Shown here piece after piece: positions 17,348 to 26,632 of a stretch of DNA of 64,000 bases. Origin of the DNA: JAWKTM01 sp041399085 (lineage in GTDB: Bacteria > Planctomycetota > Planctomycetia > Pirellulales > Pirellulaceae); NCBI GenBank assembly GCA_041399085.1, contig JAWKTM010000035.1, forward strand, positions 1 to 64,000, read 5' to 3'. The translations under genes were made by a program, and so were the position numbers. The stretch's first letter is position 1. The number at the start of each line of letters is the position of its first letter. The notes under the pieces were generated by a model. It saw only the letters and a program-made list of their open reading frames with translations, was not told the DNA's origin and did no database searches.

Positions 17348-17980
17348 CTACGTTGCGGCTTGCGCCGCCTTTGCCAAGTCGAACAGCACCAACTCCAGTT
17401 GCAAGATGGCCGTCTTGCCGTCCGTGCTGGAGCGTTGCAGTTGAAAACTGGTTGCATGCATTAACCGGTCGTTTTCGCTCAGCTTCCGCAAAAACTGGGC
17501 GATTTCGGCGACGCTGCCGGTCAGCGACAACGAAAGCTGCTGGGTACGAAGCTCGAATGGCGTGGCCGCCGCGGGATCGGTTTGCTTGTTCGCCTCCAGC
17601 GGATGATCTTCCTTCATCCACGGACGGCTCACCGGTTCGACCACTCGAATGTGCCTCATTTGGCACCCCGACTCGCGCACCAATTGAACCAATTGATTAC
17701 GCAGCCGCTGCACTTCATCCGGCGAAAACGCCTTCTGCTCGTACTCGCTCAACTCGCGCTGCCGCTCACCCGCGAGAACCACCAACCGTTCGCGTGTGTC
17801 GACTTCCTGCCTCGCCACACGCAACGAGTCCGTCAGCTCGTCTCGGCGGGCTGCTTGCGCTGTGTAATCATCGACGGCGGGCTGGAGCACAATGAGAGCA
17901 ACCAATACCGTGCCGATTATAGCGATCCACCAACGCTTGGGGCTGTCCACCCACATCCGTAGAATCGGTTCAACCTTCAT
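17348..17980 (-). CDS. PilO/GspM-like inner-membrane protein (lobe A)
   Basis: 210 residues: a short cytoplasmic N-terminus, one membrane helix (WWIAIIGTVLVALIVLQPAV), a coiled coil rich in Arg/Glu, and a periplasmic ferredoxin-like domain ending LTGSVAEIAQFLRKLSENDRLMHATSFQLQ, the usual PilO/GspM closing pattern. Its start overlaps the end of the PilM-PilN gene by 11 bases. It forms the inner-membrane platform between PilN and the secretin. Confidence 0.85.
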   Translation of the reverse strand: MKVEPILRMWVDSPKRWWIAIIGTVLVALIVLQPAVDDYTAQAARRDELTDSLRVARQEVDTRERLVVLAGERQRELSEYEQKAFSPDEVQRLRNQLVQLVRESGCQMRHIRVVEPVSRPWMKEDHPLEANKQTDPAAATPFELRTQQLSLSLTGSVAEIAQFLRKLSENDRLMHATSFQLQRSSTDGKTAILQLELVLFDLAKAAQAAT

Positions 17981-19489
17981 GTTTGTTCTCCTCCTGGGTC
18001 TCCGAGCGGGCGAGAACCAAGCGTGCCTTGACGTCGAATTTTGTCGCGCTGCCAGAACTGGTGCTTATAGGTTGCGTACTTTCCAACGCCACGTCGCGCA
18101 GCATCGGAGCCTTCTTCAACCGCGAGACAAACTCATAGATGGAATCCTCATTGTGACTGGGACCGGAGATCGCCACGCGCCCGTCGCGATCCACCATCAG
18201 TGTGTCCAGCCAGGTGTCCTCGGGCAGCGACGTGCCCACGGAAACCAAGAGATCTTGCCATTGCGGCGTCGATACCGCGCCGGCAATCTTTTTCAAATGC
18301 GTGAGCTTCTGTTCGGCATCGGTCATCTCCAACTGCATCATGCGGACCGCATCCTGCTCCGGTTCTAGCGAAGCCAACTGCGAATCCAACATCGAACATT
18401 GCATGCGCTGCCAAGCGCTCGCGGCGCCAACCAATATGGCCAGCGCGACAACCGCCGCCAAAGGCGCGGCCAAACGGGTCAACATGGGGCGAATCGGCAA
18501 CCGCACCTGTTTGCGCAGCTCGTTCATCAGATCCGGGGCGTCGCCCGACGCCGCTTCGCTCTGGGCATATAACGCCGCGCCCAACGCCCCCAAATATCTC
18601 GGGTCGCCATCGTAGGAACTATCAAATTCCCAGTCCGACTTCACTTGCCGCGGATCTAACACATCGGCCGCAATCTGCGAGCCCTGTTGTAGGCTCCGGC
18701 ACGCCGCTTGGACTTCGGATGACTCACCACACAGAAACACTTGGGCAATGTCGCCGCGCACGAATGTGAATTGTCGTTCGCAAAATCGTCGCAAACGGGT
18801 CAACTGCCGACTCACCAGTTGAGCCGCGTCGTGCTGCACGCGCTGTCCGCCGCCCGGCCGATAATCCAACAACAGCCGTCCAGCGTGGGAAATCCCCAGT
18901 CCCACACCCGACTCGTCGATCTCCACCAACATCACTGGCCAGGAGGTCTCGCTGGCAGGTGACCCACGGCGCGACACATGGCGATCATGAATGTTCCAAT
19001 AAAACTGATCTTCAGCCCGGCGGCCGTGGCGGCGATTGCAACACCGACAACGTTTGGCGATTAACAATTGTCATCCACGCCAACGAAGTCTTCGTGTCGA
19101 TCGCCTGTGTGAACGTGGTACCAACCTTCTCGCCCACGCCCAACGTCAAATACTGCCGTCCGCCTTCCAAACGCCGCAGCTCTTGACGCACCACGCTGCT
19201 CGCCCGACACCACGCGTGACGCAGAAATCGTTGCTCGCGCCGCCAAGCGGATCGACGCGTCTCGCAGGTTTTCTTCGTCCGCCAGTTTTTTCAGCGCGTC
19301 CGTCAATTCCTGCTGGCCCTGTTCGCTACGCAACGTGGCGGCTTCGCGCCGCCAAGTCGTGCGCCGCGCTTTGACCGTCGCCTTTCCCTCCGCGCCCGGT
19401 TCCACGATTACCGCCAGCAGTTCGCTGGACAGTAATTCGATCGCCACGATCCGTTTCGCGGCCGGCGAGTTCTTCGTCTTCTTTGCCAT
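17970..19489 (-). pseudogene. PilM-PilN fusion (GspL-like), frame broken three times
   Basis: The protein reads in pieces: an actin-like PilM N-terminus from ATG 19489 (KRIVAIELLSSELLAVIVE), then VRQELRRLEGGRQYLTLG in another frame, then GLKISFIGTFMIAMCRAVGHL, then VMLVEIDESGVGLGISHAG to the stop. Breaks lie near 19195-19205, 19035-19050 and 18941-18965. The last part continues without a stop into a PilN part: membrane helix LAAVVALAILVGAASAW, coiled coil, ferredoxin-like domain. PilM and PilN are usually separate, so this is a GspL-like fusion. The ATG lies just after the GspK stop and has AGGGTGG upstream. Sequencing indels are as likely as true decay. Confidence 0.75.
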
Positions 19490-19490
19490 C

Positions 19491-19871
19491 TCAACCACCC
19501 TGTTTCAGTGTCACTTGCAGCCGGCGCGTGAACGAGCCCGCTTGTCCTTCGGCGGCGATGATAACCAGTCCTCCCGCGCCGTCGGTTACCGTCGCCGAAT
19601 AATGATTGCCGCTCCCCGGCGGAAACTCGGTGCTGGAAATTCCGGTTCGCCAAGTAATATCGTTCTCCAATGCCGATAGTGCGTGTTGGATGCCACACTC
19701 GGCCAAGTACCGAGCTTGGTCATAATCCACCGTGTGACGCAGCGTCGCGTATTGCAGTTGCTGTGTATCCATGATGGCAATTACCAAGGCACTGGTGACC
19801 ACCATCACAAAAAGCGCCAATAGTAACGCCGCGCCTCGACGCGCTCGGATTGTGAGTTGTCGTTTTACCAT
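19491..19871 (-). CDS. Minor pseudopilin, GspK/PilX-like (lobe A)
   Basis: 126 residues from ATG 19871. RARRGAALLLALFVMVVTSALVIAIMD is the PilX/GspK-type N-terminus, with a hydrophobic helix directly after the basic leader. The segment YDQARYLAECGIQHALSAL is a common PilX N-terminal pattern. It is much shorter than typical GspK. It overlaps the J-like gene upstream by 7 bases. Confidence 0.8.
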   Translation of the reverse strand: MVKRQLTIRARRGAALLLALFVMVVTSALVIAIMDTQQLQYATLRHTVDYDQARYLAECGIQHALSALENDITWRTGISSTEFPPGSGNHYSATVTDGAGGLVIIAAEGQAGSFTRRLQVTLKQGG

Positions 19872-20512
19872 GATCTCACCCACACCCAAGAACGAATGCT
19901 GCGCGTCCCGTTCGTTCGCCCCGGCAGGATCACCGTGGCCGTAACACGCACGCACTGAACCTCGCCCGCATTGGCCGCCGCCGTGGTGCCGTCCGCGCGA
20001 AAGCCCGCGAAGTTCAATGATTCAATGTCCGGCGCCAACAGTTGGTCGGCCGTCCCAGGTCCAAACAACACACGTTTCGTGCCATTGTCGTGAGCCCAAC
20101 GCAACGTGACGCCCGCCGAAGTCACGACGGACAAGGACCCGCTGTTGTTGGTCGACGCCGAGATCGCCGTGACGCCTTCGGCCTGACGAATCTCGCGCAC
20201 AATGTGCCGCACCGTGGCATGGCCCGCCTGAATGCGCACGAAGTCCGCTTGGTTGGCTTCCCACGCTTCTCGCCCCGTGCGCATCACAATCATGACCGAC
20301 GTGAGCACGGTGGCCAGCATCGTCGAGGCGATGGTCACTTCCATCAACGTCAACGCCCGCCGGGCCGTTCGACGGGTCGGAGTGCGCGTGTCCCCGGTCG
20401 CCGCGTCTTGCGAAAATACGCCGAGCCGACGACGCGGCGCGCCGAGCCAGCGGCGCGGGCCGCGCCGTCGGTCGGCGGCCCCTTCATTGTGCGTGAGTTG
20501 TGCCTGGCACAT
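19865..20512 (-). CDS. Minor pseudopilin, GspJ/PulJ-like (lobe A)
   Basis: 215 residues from ATG 20512. The prepilin motif RRALTLMEVTIASTMLATVLTSVMIV sits unusually far in (about residue 52) behind an Arg-rich leader, so the real start may be further inside. The rest follows the GspJ plan: helix, then beta-rich head (TSAGVTLRWAHDNGTKRVLF). Lobe A genes are in the order G, H, I, J, K with short gaps or overlaps, which is the classical minor-pseudopilin order. Confidence 0.8.
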   Translation of the reverse strand: MCQAQLTHNEGAADRRRGPRRWLGAPRRRLGVFSQDAATGDTRTPTRRTARRALTLMEVTIASTMLATVLTSVMIVMRTGREAWEANQADFVRIQAGHATVRHIVREIRQAEGVTAISASTNNSGSLSVVTSAGVTLRWAHDNGTKRVLFGPGTADQLLAPDIESLNFAGFRADGTTAAANAGEVQCVRVTATVILPGRTNGTRSIRSWVWVRSW

Positions 20513-20524
20513 GCTTTGGCTGCC

Positions 20525-20995
20525 TCAACTTCCCGCGGCTTCGTGTTCATAAGCCACCACGTGCGCCAGCTTCGTCGCGAATTGCACGCGTGGTTCCGAA
20601 CTGGATTCCCACAAGTTGTTATTGTTTCGGTCTTCCCAAACGGACGAGTAGATCACCATCAATCGATTGGGAGTTCCACCGAAGACCGCCCCGTCGTTGG
20701 CGAACACTTGCCATTTCAATTGGGGATACCCTTGCGCGGCGCAGTCGCCCGTGATATTCACGTTCTGCCAACTGCCACACGACAACGCCAAATACTGTTC
20801 GAGACGATCCACACAGATCGTGGACATGGCCGTGCCGGCCTCGACGCGCCGTCCGACCCGCACGCTGTCTCGCATCATTCGCAGCGCTGGCACCAAGGTG
20901 ATGGCGATAATGGAAGTCGCCACCAACAGCTCGAGCAGCGTTTGCCCGCGGCGGCCGTTACGCCGTCGTCGCCCTCGCTGACGAGTTCCGTTCAT
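20525..20995 (-). CDS. Minor pseudopilin, GspI-like (lobe A)
   Basis: 156 residues from ATG 20995. A strongly basic leader (RQRGRRRRNGRRG) precedes the cleavage/methylation motif QTLLELLVATSIIAITLVPAL. The mature head carries CVDRLEQYLALSCGSWQN, typical of GspI/PilV length. The stop is 12 bp before the J-like start. Confidence 0.8.
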   Translation of the reverse strand: MNGTRQRGRRRRNGRRGQTLLELLVATSIIAITLVPALRMMRDSVRVGRRVEAGTAMSTICVDRLEQYLALSCGSWQNVNITGDCAAQGYPQLKWQVFANDGAVFGGTPNRLMVIYSSVWEDRNNNNLWESSSEPRVQFATKLAHVVAYEHEAAGS

Positions 20996-21090
20996 GATCC
21001 GCCCCTGCCCGTGTCGGAGTTGTCTCACAACGATTGAATGTCATAACCGGCTTGTTGCCGACCATTGCTAAACGGCAATCCTTTGCGATC

Positions 21091-21552
21091 TCACAATTCC
21101 GTGACTTGCATCGCCCCCGTAATCGGCACCACGTTCATTTGCCAGCTTCGGGCGTTCCCGGCCAAAGTGATCTGGTAGGCGCCCAACGCTTGCCCCTCGA
21201 ACGTGAATTCCATCACCGTGTGACTGGCCGTGATGGAGACGTCTTCGCCTAGCGTGCGACTCTCCACGTTTTGTACGCCGGTCGCGGTCCGTCGTCGCAA
21301 CCGATAAGTGATCCCTTTCCCCGTCGTGGCGGGGAATTGGATAAAGTGATTCTCGCCAGTCGTGATCGATAGACGCTGGGCACGTAGCAAGTCCAACGAC
21401 AGCCGCCGGCAGTCCGCCTGCGCGCCGAAGTTTCCTAGCAACGTGCGGCCGTTCCGCGCGATCACGATCGACGACAGAATCCCGATCAAAGTGATCACGG
21501 CGAGCAGTTCCAATAAGGAAAATGCTCGCCGCGAGGACGTTCGCATTGCCAT
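21091..21552 (-). CDS. Minor pseudopilin, GspH-like (lobe A)
   Basis: 153 residues from ATG 21552 (21546 also possible). The type IV prepilin motif RRAFSLLELLAVITLIGILSSIVI is followed by a GspH-type beta-sandwich head (RRLSLDLLRAQRLSITTGENHFIQF). Co-directional with the other lobe A pseudopilins. Confidence 0.85.
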   Translation of the reverse strand: MAMRTSSRRAFSLLELLAVITLIGILSSIVIARNGRTLLGNFGAQADCRRLSLDLLRAQRLSITTGENHFIQFPATTGKGITYRLRRRTATGVQNVESRTLGEDVSITASHTVMEFTFEGQALGAYQITLAGNARSWQMNVVPITGAMQVTEL

Positions 21553-21597
21553 GTCCAGGTACTCTGGGTTGGAAGGAACGTGTATCAAATCCCCGGC

Positions 21598-21930
21598 CTA
21601 CAGAACGCGTTTCTTGGTGGCGTCCATCGCATAGGCCGCGCCGTTGGTCGGATTCACCGGAATGCCGTTCGGGAAATAGTTCACGTCCGCGCCGATGTCC
21701 GATAGATTCGTCGCCGGCCATGTCCCCTTCTCGAAATACCATCGCTCGATCGCCGAGTTGATTTCGGCTTTGTTCTGCCGATCCGCTTCTTGCTTGGCCT
21801 TCGCGCTGGACACCGACACGCGCGGCACGACCACCACGGCGATGATTCCGAGGATCGTGACGACGGCCAGCAATTCGAGCAGCGAGAAACCGCGACGACG
21901 ATTTTGCTTTTTCAAGTGACGCAAACGCAT
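21598..21930 (-). CDS. Pseudopilin, GspG-like (lobe A)
   Basis: 110 residues from ATG 21930, preceded by GAGGTG. Leader RLRHLKKQNRRR, then GFSLLELLAVVTILGIIAVVVVPRV, then an alpha-helix KQEADRQNKAEINSAIERWYFEKGTWP and a short C-terminal loop (YFPNGIPVNPTNGAAY) as in GspG major pseudopilins. First gene of the lobe A operon. Confidence 0.85.
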   Translation of the reverse strand: MRLRHLKKQNRRRGFSLLELLAVVTILGIIAVVVVPRVSVSSAKAKQEADRQNKAEINSAIERWYFEKGTWPATNLSDIGADVNYFPNGIPVNPTNGAAYAMDATKKRVL

Positions 21931-22357
21931 GACAAACACCTCACTGTTTTCTTTGCCGGTTCGCGAGCCGGGCCACGCGCCATGCGGGCCACAGAATATC
22001 GACTCGATAAGAACCCAACCCGACAAGACCTGCCCCCATCTGGCGAGGATCTGTCGACAAGCAAACATAGCTCTGTCTAGCTTCACCGCGCCACATTTTC
22101 ACTATCGCGGAAAATCTTTCCCGCCTCTCGCCATCCTCCAGGACACAACGACCGATACGTCAACTACAATCGCACCGCATGATGTCGATCCCATGCGAAA
22201 TCGCAGGAATTTGCCGCGCACAACCGCGCGACATCACGTAGCGCGCAACCCACCCAGCGCGGCCTCGGGCGACAGCGACCAATCATCGCTTGGGCGTAGG
22301 AAGCTCCTGTTGAGTCGCAGTCCAACCTTTCAACCATCTCATTGTCGGAGAGCATTC
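21931..22357. other. Intergenic region between divergent genes
   Basis: 427 bp between the lobe A operon and a small lipoprotein gene. It should hold the lobe A promoter. No clear coding frame or promoter consensus was identified. Confidence 0.35.
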
Positions 22358-22537
22358 ATGACTTGGCGATTACTTGCGGGCCTGGCATTCATGGCATTCA
22401 GTGTTAGCGCCGGCTGCGCCAAGACCGAAGAAGAGCCACACGCCGATCAGATTCCAACCATTCCGCCGGGCCGCGCCGCCATGGCAAGCGACGTCGCCGC
22501 TCCGGTCCAGCCAGCGGCGCCCGATTCGGCGAATTAG
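22358..22537 (+). CDS. Small lipoprotein
   Basis: 59 residues from ATG 22358 with CGGAGAG upstream. The signal (TWRLLAGLAFMAFSVSAGC) ends in a lipobox with Cys at residue 21, and the short mature part is acidic/Pro/Ala-rich. Function unknown; similar tiny lipoproteins are common in planctomycetes. It lies between the two minus-strand pseudopilin groups but on the opposite strand. Confidence 0.65.
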   Translation: MTWRLLAGLAFMAFSVSAGCAKTEEEPHADQIPTIPPGRAAMASDVAAPVQPAAPDSAN

Positions 22538-22582
22538 ATGCCCGTGGACGAAGAACCCGTCCGCAAACAAGTTGCCACTCAG

Positions 22583-22682
22583 CTCGATTAAAGCGGAAGG
22601 GCGCAAGCCCACCGGTCTAGCGGAATGGTTCAACTCGATTAAAGCGGTAGGGCACAAGCCATCCGGTACCGCTAGGTACCGG
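22583..22682. repeat. Two 34-bp direct repeats and a palindromic hairpin
   Basis: Copies at 22583-22616 and 22634-22667 (CTCGATTAAAGCGG followed by AGGGCGCAAGCC or a close variant). The second runs into CCGGTACC-GCTA-GGTACCGG (22663-22682), a perfect 8-bp stem. Probably an intergenic dispersed repeat. It lies downstream of both the lipoprotein and the K-like gene and may help termination. Confidence 0.7.
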
Positions 22683-22806
22683 ACAGCTTGCGCGTGCCGC
22701 TCCGATCAAGCGGTGCCGGACGGATCGCGCCGTTCCGTTAGGGCCTTCCGTTAGGGCCACAAGCTATTTTCGGACGGGTCCCGAGGTGCGCAAAACCCGA
22801 GCCTTC

Positions 22807-23802
22807 TTACAATGACCGACGGCGCCAACTGCCAGGGCGAATTTCCAGGTGGACCGTGTCGTATTCGCCGTACACCTTGTACCATAGCGACCGATCCGTC
22901 CGGACGGTCGTCCACCCAGAACTTAGCGAACCAAGGACCATGTAAGAGTTGGACGAGGTGAGTAAGCCGGAATCAACCAAGAAGTTCAGCGACGGCTTGC
23001 TGTCGTTCGACTCGAATCCAATGCACATGTTCTGGGTCGCGAGCAGCGTTGGCTGTGGGGGAAAGTCGAATCGATACCAATCCATGCCCGAGCCCACGAA
23101 GTTACCCGGCACGACTATCCCACCCAGCAACGTCTCGGGCTTGCTGTCGGTTCCCGCCGTATAAAGGTTAATACTGAAGTCGACATCCTTATCTCGTTGG
23201 CAAAACACTTCGACATACTCGACCCGCCAACCGACTGCTTCCGTGGGCAACTGAGGTTTGAAGAACTGCGCGGACCAAGTATCGTTGGAAAGTGGCCGAG
23301 TGGCGTTGACCAAGCTAAATGTTGGCTCCGAGATTCTCGAATCATGGGGTGTGGGAATGGGGTCAACGATGACTTCACTCACCCACACGGCTTCTCCCAT
23401 GCGCCCGATGCCCCGAACCGTAACGGGTTGGTAGGGATCATTTGCTAGGTCGCCGTCGGCCGGATCGTCCACGATAATCGCCATCGAACCGCCGCCGAAC
23501 GTGACGTTTCCCACTTCGACATTCGGGTTGATCGCCGCGCGCCAATTCGTCCGCGTCTTGGCGAACAACAGGAACATCTCAATGGCGGACTCGGCGTTCC
23601 TTCGCGCTTGCCGCAAATCGCTGTCCTGTTGCGTCGCTAGCCGGTCCAGTCGAACGGTCGTTAGCGCCGCGGTTCCCAACATCGCTACGATCATGGTGAC
23701 GCTCAGCACATACACATATAAGGCCGCGCCCCGACGCCGTGAGGCCGACGTCGCCAAGCGAAACAAGGCGCCCCGGTGATAGGTTGGGCAAGTTCGGCGC
23801 AT
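22807..23802 (-). CDS. GspK/PilX-like pseudopilin with large head (lobe B)
   Basis: 331 residues from ATG 23802 with AGGAG upstream. SRRRGAALYVYVLSVTMIVAMLGTAALTTVRLDRL is a PilX-type N-terminal helix. The long C-terminal part has jelly-roll-like strands (WRVEYVEVFCQRDKDVDFSI; FDFPPQPTLLATQNMCIGFE). The same head type recurs in the lobe B J-like protein (RVRLWMRSEGKTNGALAMDV), so these two tips may share a binding role. Confidence 0.72.
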   Translation of the reverse strand: MRRTCPTYHRGALFRLATSASRRRGAALYVYVLSVTMIVAMLGTAALTTVRLDRLATQQDSDLRQARRNAESAIEMFLLFAKTRTNWRAAINPNVEVGNVTFGGGSMAIIVDDPADGDLANDPYQPVTVRGIGRMGEAVWVSEVIVDPIPTPHDSRISEPTFSLVNATRPLSNDTWSAQFFKPQLPTEAVGWRVEYVEVFCQRDKDVDFSINLYTAGTDSKPETLLGGIVVPGNFVGSGMDWYRFDFPPQPTLLATQNMCIGFESNDSKPSLNFLVDSGLLTSSNSYMVLGSLSSGWTTVRTDRSLWYKVYGEYDTVHLEIRPGSWRRRSL

Positions 23803-23819
23803 GCGCGTTTGGCTCCTAT

Positions 23820-24341
23820 TTACCACTGCGTTCGCAGGCTCCAAGCTTCGGCCAGTGTGTGCGCGCCGTCGTCAATCGACACATGAATCCGTTTTGCGCC
23901 GGTGCGAGTCGTGGACACCGTGCTTGGTTCGCTAGCCTTGACATGTTCCACTACGACCCGACGAGTCCATCCCTTTAAATCCTCGTAAGGTTGTCCTGCC
24001 TTGCTCTCCGGCGGATTCTTACTCCAACCGTTGTAGTCGTCCACATCATCATACCCAGAGCGATTGCCGACATACTCGCTCGTCTCCGGCCCCAGATAGT
24101 CATTGTCGCTCGCCGCGTTTTCGGGGTCATGAAACGGCAACGCCAGGATCTCGTCCAACATCTGTTCCACCATCATATCGGCCCGCGCCCGATCGTTAGC
24201 CACGCCTCGGCCGCGCACCACCCCCGCCATCATATTAGTCGCGCCCAACAACACGACGCTGACAAGCAATGTGGAAATGACGACTTCGAGCAGATTAAAC
24301 CCGTGTCGCGCCCGAACGGCGATTCGTACCGAAGCATTCAT
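23820..24341 (-). CDS. GspI/PilV-like pseudopilin (lobe B)
   Basis: 173 residues. ARHGFNLLEVVISTLLVSVVLLGATNMM is the prepilin motif with the conserved Glu5. The head includes MVEQMLDEILALPFHDPE, a common PilV feature. It overlaps the J-like gene upstream by four bases (ATGA). Confidence 0.82.
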   Translation of the reverse strand: MNASVRIAVRARHGFNLLEVVISTLLVSVVLLGATNMMAGVVRGRGVANDRARADMMVEQMLDEILALPFHDPENAASDNDYLGPETSEYVGNRSGYDDVDDYNGWSKNPPESKAGQPYEDLKGWTRRVVVEHVKASEPSTVSTTRTGAKRIHVSIDDGAHTLAEAWSLRTQW

Positions 24342-25396
24342 GGCAAAATGGCTCTTGGTTGGTTGCGCAACGGTATGAGAGTGCGGACGACCGAATCCGT
24401 CGACTCGTGGGCGACCATCGTGACGTTCACGCTAGTCAAATAAACAGACCCGAAGCAATTTCCCCGCGAATCATAATAGTGGCCGAATACCTCGATCCAC
24501 AAATCGCTATCGGGGTCCAGTTCCCAAGAACCGCCGTTGTCCTTGGAACCCAACAATGCCGAACCGGGCGTTGTCTTACTCGGAGTTCCGTAAGCCAAGA
24601 CCCCAGCCGTGCTGCTTCCTATGTTACGAAGTGTGATGCAGGCGCCTCGATTCGCCGCAAGGCGTCCGGTCGAAGTGAACTTGATTTGGGTCTCGGCGAA
24701 TTCAGCCTGGAAATCTTGTTCGCTTGCGGAAGTCGATTGAATGAGAACATCAGGTAGAGAATGATCGTTCGCAGAATGAACATCCATCGCCAAGGCGCCA
24801 TTCGTCTTGCCTTCGGAGCGCATCCACAACCGAACCCGTGTAATCGACCAAGCCACGGCCACCGTGGGCAACACGGGACGGAAGTAAACACCGTAGGCAT
24901 TGTTTCCGTTCAGCTTGGCTTCGGCGAGCGGGCCGGTATTCTCTTTATTTAGGGACAGCCACTGTAGTTCGGTCGTGCCGTCCTCATTTGGGTTGTAACT
25001 ATCATAGGTAAATTCCAACTTGGCGGCCTCGCCAATAGGCAATGTGTCCGCATCCCCGACGCCTCGCGCTAGTTCGCCCGTGTCGGACCACCATAAGTAG
25101 GAAATGCTTTCTTGAAGTCCGTCGCCGTCCTGATCTTCCACGGTCGCTTCCAGCATATAGAGCGATTGGACCGGCAGCGCGACGGCGTAGTTCAGGTCGG
25201 AGGTGAGCCGTTCCACGAGCGAGATTCCGGCGGCCGTGCTGGCGGCCGGAACGAGATTGGGATCGGTCGCCCGCGTGGCAATTACCAATGTGCCGCCAAT
25301 CCCGCTCAACAACATCATGGCAGCGCTCATGCTGACCACGGTTTCCATTAACGAATACCCGCGGGACGGAGCGCTAGGGTGTCGTCGCCGTATCAT
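24338..25396 (-). CDS. GspJ/PilW-like pseudopilin with long head (lobe B)
   Basis: 352 residues. PSRGYSLMETVVSMSAAMMLLSGIGGTLVIATRA is the prepilin N-terminus. The head has a PilW-like part with an acidic loop (DQDGDGLQE) and then a beta-sandwich like that of the lobe B K-like protein. Four-base overlaps with the genes on both sides show a tight operon. Confidence 0.8.
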   Translation of the reverse strand: MIRRRHPSAPSRGYSLMETVVSMSAAMMLLSGIGGTLVIATRATDPNLVPAASTAAGISLVERLTSDLNYAVALPVQSLYMLEATVEDQDGDGLQESISYLWWSDTGELARGVGDADTLPIGEAAKLEFTYDSYNPNEDGTTELQWLSLNKENTGPLAEAKLNGNNAYGVYFRPVLPTVAVAWSITRVRLWMRSEGKTNGALAMDVHSANDHSLPDVLIQSTSASEQDFQAEFAETQIKFTSTGRLAANRGACITLRNIGSSTAGVLAYGTPSKTTPGSALLGSKDNGGSWELDPDSDLWIEVFGHYYDSRGNCFGSVYLTSVNVTMVAHESTDSVVRTLIPLRNQPRAILP

Positions 25397-25881
25397 TGGA
25401 TCTCCACGGTTCCCGAGTTAGCATCGACGGAGACCACCCGCGAATAGTGTCCCCGTTCTAAGACAATGAGCCCGCCTTCGTCCGGACGGCCATGCCATGG
25501 AAACGTGATCTCGTTGCCACCCAACGTGGTCGCCTTGAATCGGACCCCATAGGGAAACTCGTTGAGAAACACGTCGTATGGTTGCCCCGGATGGTCGGGA
25601 TGCTCCATTCCCATGACTCGGTAGGCCCCTCGATTAAAAGCGAACTTGATCGTTCCATTGCTGCTGGTTCGATTGGCTCGCTCGCGAGTCAGCTCTAGAT
25701 CCCGTTTCAGTCGGTCGGCCGCGCAGTCGACGGCTTTCGCCGACAAGAACTGATGAAAGCTGGGTACGGTCGCGGCGGCCGTGATGCCCATGATGAGGAC
25801 CACGATCGTGACCTCCACGAACGAAACGCCGCGGCGACGCTTCGCGAGGCGGCGTACGAAGGTGCGGTGGGAACTCAGCAT
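25393..25881 (-). CDS. GspH-like pseudopilin (lobe B)
   Basis: 162 residues from ATG 25881. Leader RRLAKRRRG, then VSFVEVTIVVLIMGITAAATVPSF, then a GspH beta head (AADRLKRDLELTRERANRTS). First gene of lobe B. The longer in-frame start at 25977 would give an unusually long leader. Confidence 0.8.
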   Translation of the reverse strand: MLSSHRTFVRRLAKRRRGVSFVEVTIVVLIMGITAAATVPSFHQFLSAKAVDCAADRLKRDLELTRERANRTSSNGTIKFAFNRGAYRVMGMEHPDHPGQPYDVFLNEFPYGVRFKATTLGGNEITFPWHGRPDEGGLIVLERGHYSRVVSVDANSGTVEIQ

Positions 25882-26182
25882 CAATACACCCTGCCCGGTG
25901 TGGCGCGTTAGTTTAACGAGCGATCGCTCGCCCATTGACAAAGCTACGTCGAAAACCAACGGCCCGTCCGTTCCCATCGAGGAACTCGCGGCGATCGAGA
26001 CGCCATGTCGCGCGGGGTGCGAAGAAAGGATGAAAATCAGGGCCGTTGGTAATCGTCGCTGGGGAATTCAACCTAGCTTTTCATGTGCGGACACATCGTG
26101 CCGACGCAAATCACGCATTCCGCCGTCCGAAGATGCCTAGGTGAGGCGTCTGGCGACCAAGTCATGAATAGGGGGCAGACAG
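25882..26182. other. Divergent promoter region of lobes B and C
   Basis: 301 bp between the lobe B pseudopilins (minus) and the lobe C pilin (plus). No clear promoter consensus or sigma-54 GG-N10-GC pattern was found. A shared regulatory region is inferred from the layout only. Confidence 0.35.
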
Positions 26183-26632
26183 GTGAAGACGATGAAACAT
26201 CGGAGCGGTTTCTCGCTAGTCGAATTAGTAGTAGTCATCATGATCTTGGGCATCCTCGCGGCCGTGGCCGCGCCCAAGCTGCTAAACACATCGTCGGCAG
26301 CCACCGACAATAGCCTGCGGCAATCGTTGTCCGTGGTGCGCGACGCCATCGAGTTGTACGCGGCACAGAACAATGGCGCCTTGCCCGGCCAAAGCGACAA
26401 TTTGCAGGCCGATTTGGCAAACTATCTGCGGGGCGGTGTGCTGCCGAATTCGCCGGTGGGTTCCAAACTGAATTCCGTCAAATACTCCACGGGAACAGGG
26501 GCAATTTCTGGCGAGAGCGGCACCGCCAGCACGGTCGCCGGTTGGAACTATAATAAGACGACCGGCGAGTTTATCTGCAATTTCAATGGAGCGACCACGT
26601 CGAATTCCTCCATCAATTACGACGACCTGTAA
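26183..26632 (+). CDS. Major type IV pilin / GspG-like pseudopilin (lobe C)
   Basis: 149 residues from GTG 26183 (AGGGGGCAG about 6 bp upstream), or 146 from ATG 26192. KHRSGFSLVELVVVIMILGILAAVAAPKL is a textbook prepilin motif with Glu5. The helix continues LRQSLSVVRDAIELYAAQNNGALPG. The head is short, with a Thr/Ser/Asn-rich end (TSNSSINYDD). Likely the major subunit of the fibre, since it heads the lobe carrying ATPase, platform and secretin. Confidence 0.88.
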   Translation: MKTMKHRSGFSLVELVVVIMILGILAAVAAPKLLNTSSAATDNSLRQSLSVVRDAIELYAAQNNGALPGQSDNLQADLANYLRGGVLPNSPVGSKLNSVKYSTGTGAISGESGTASTVAGWNYNKTTGEFICNFNGATTSNSSINYDDL

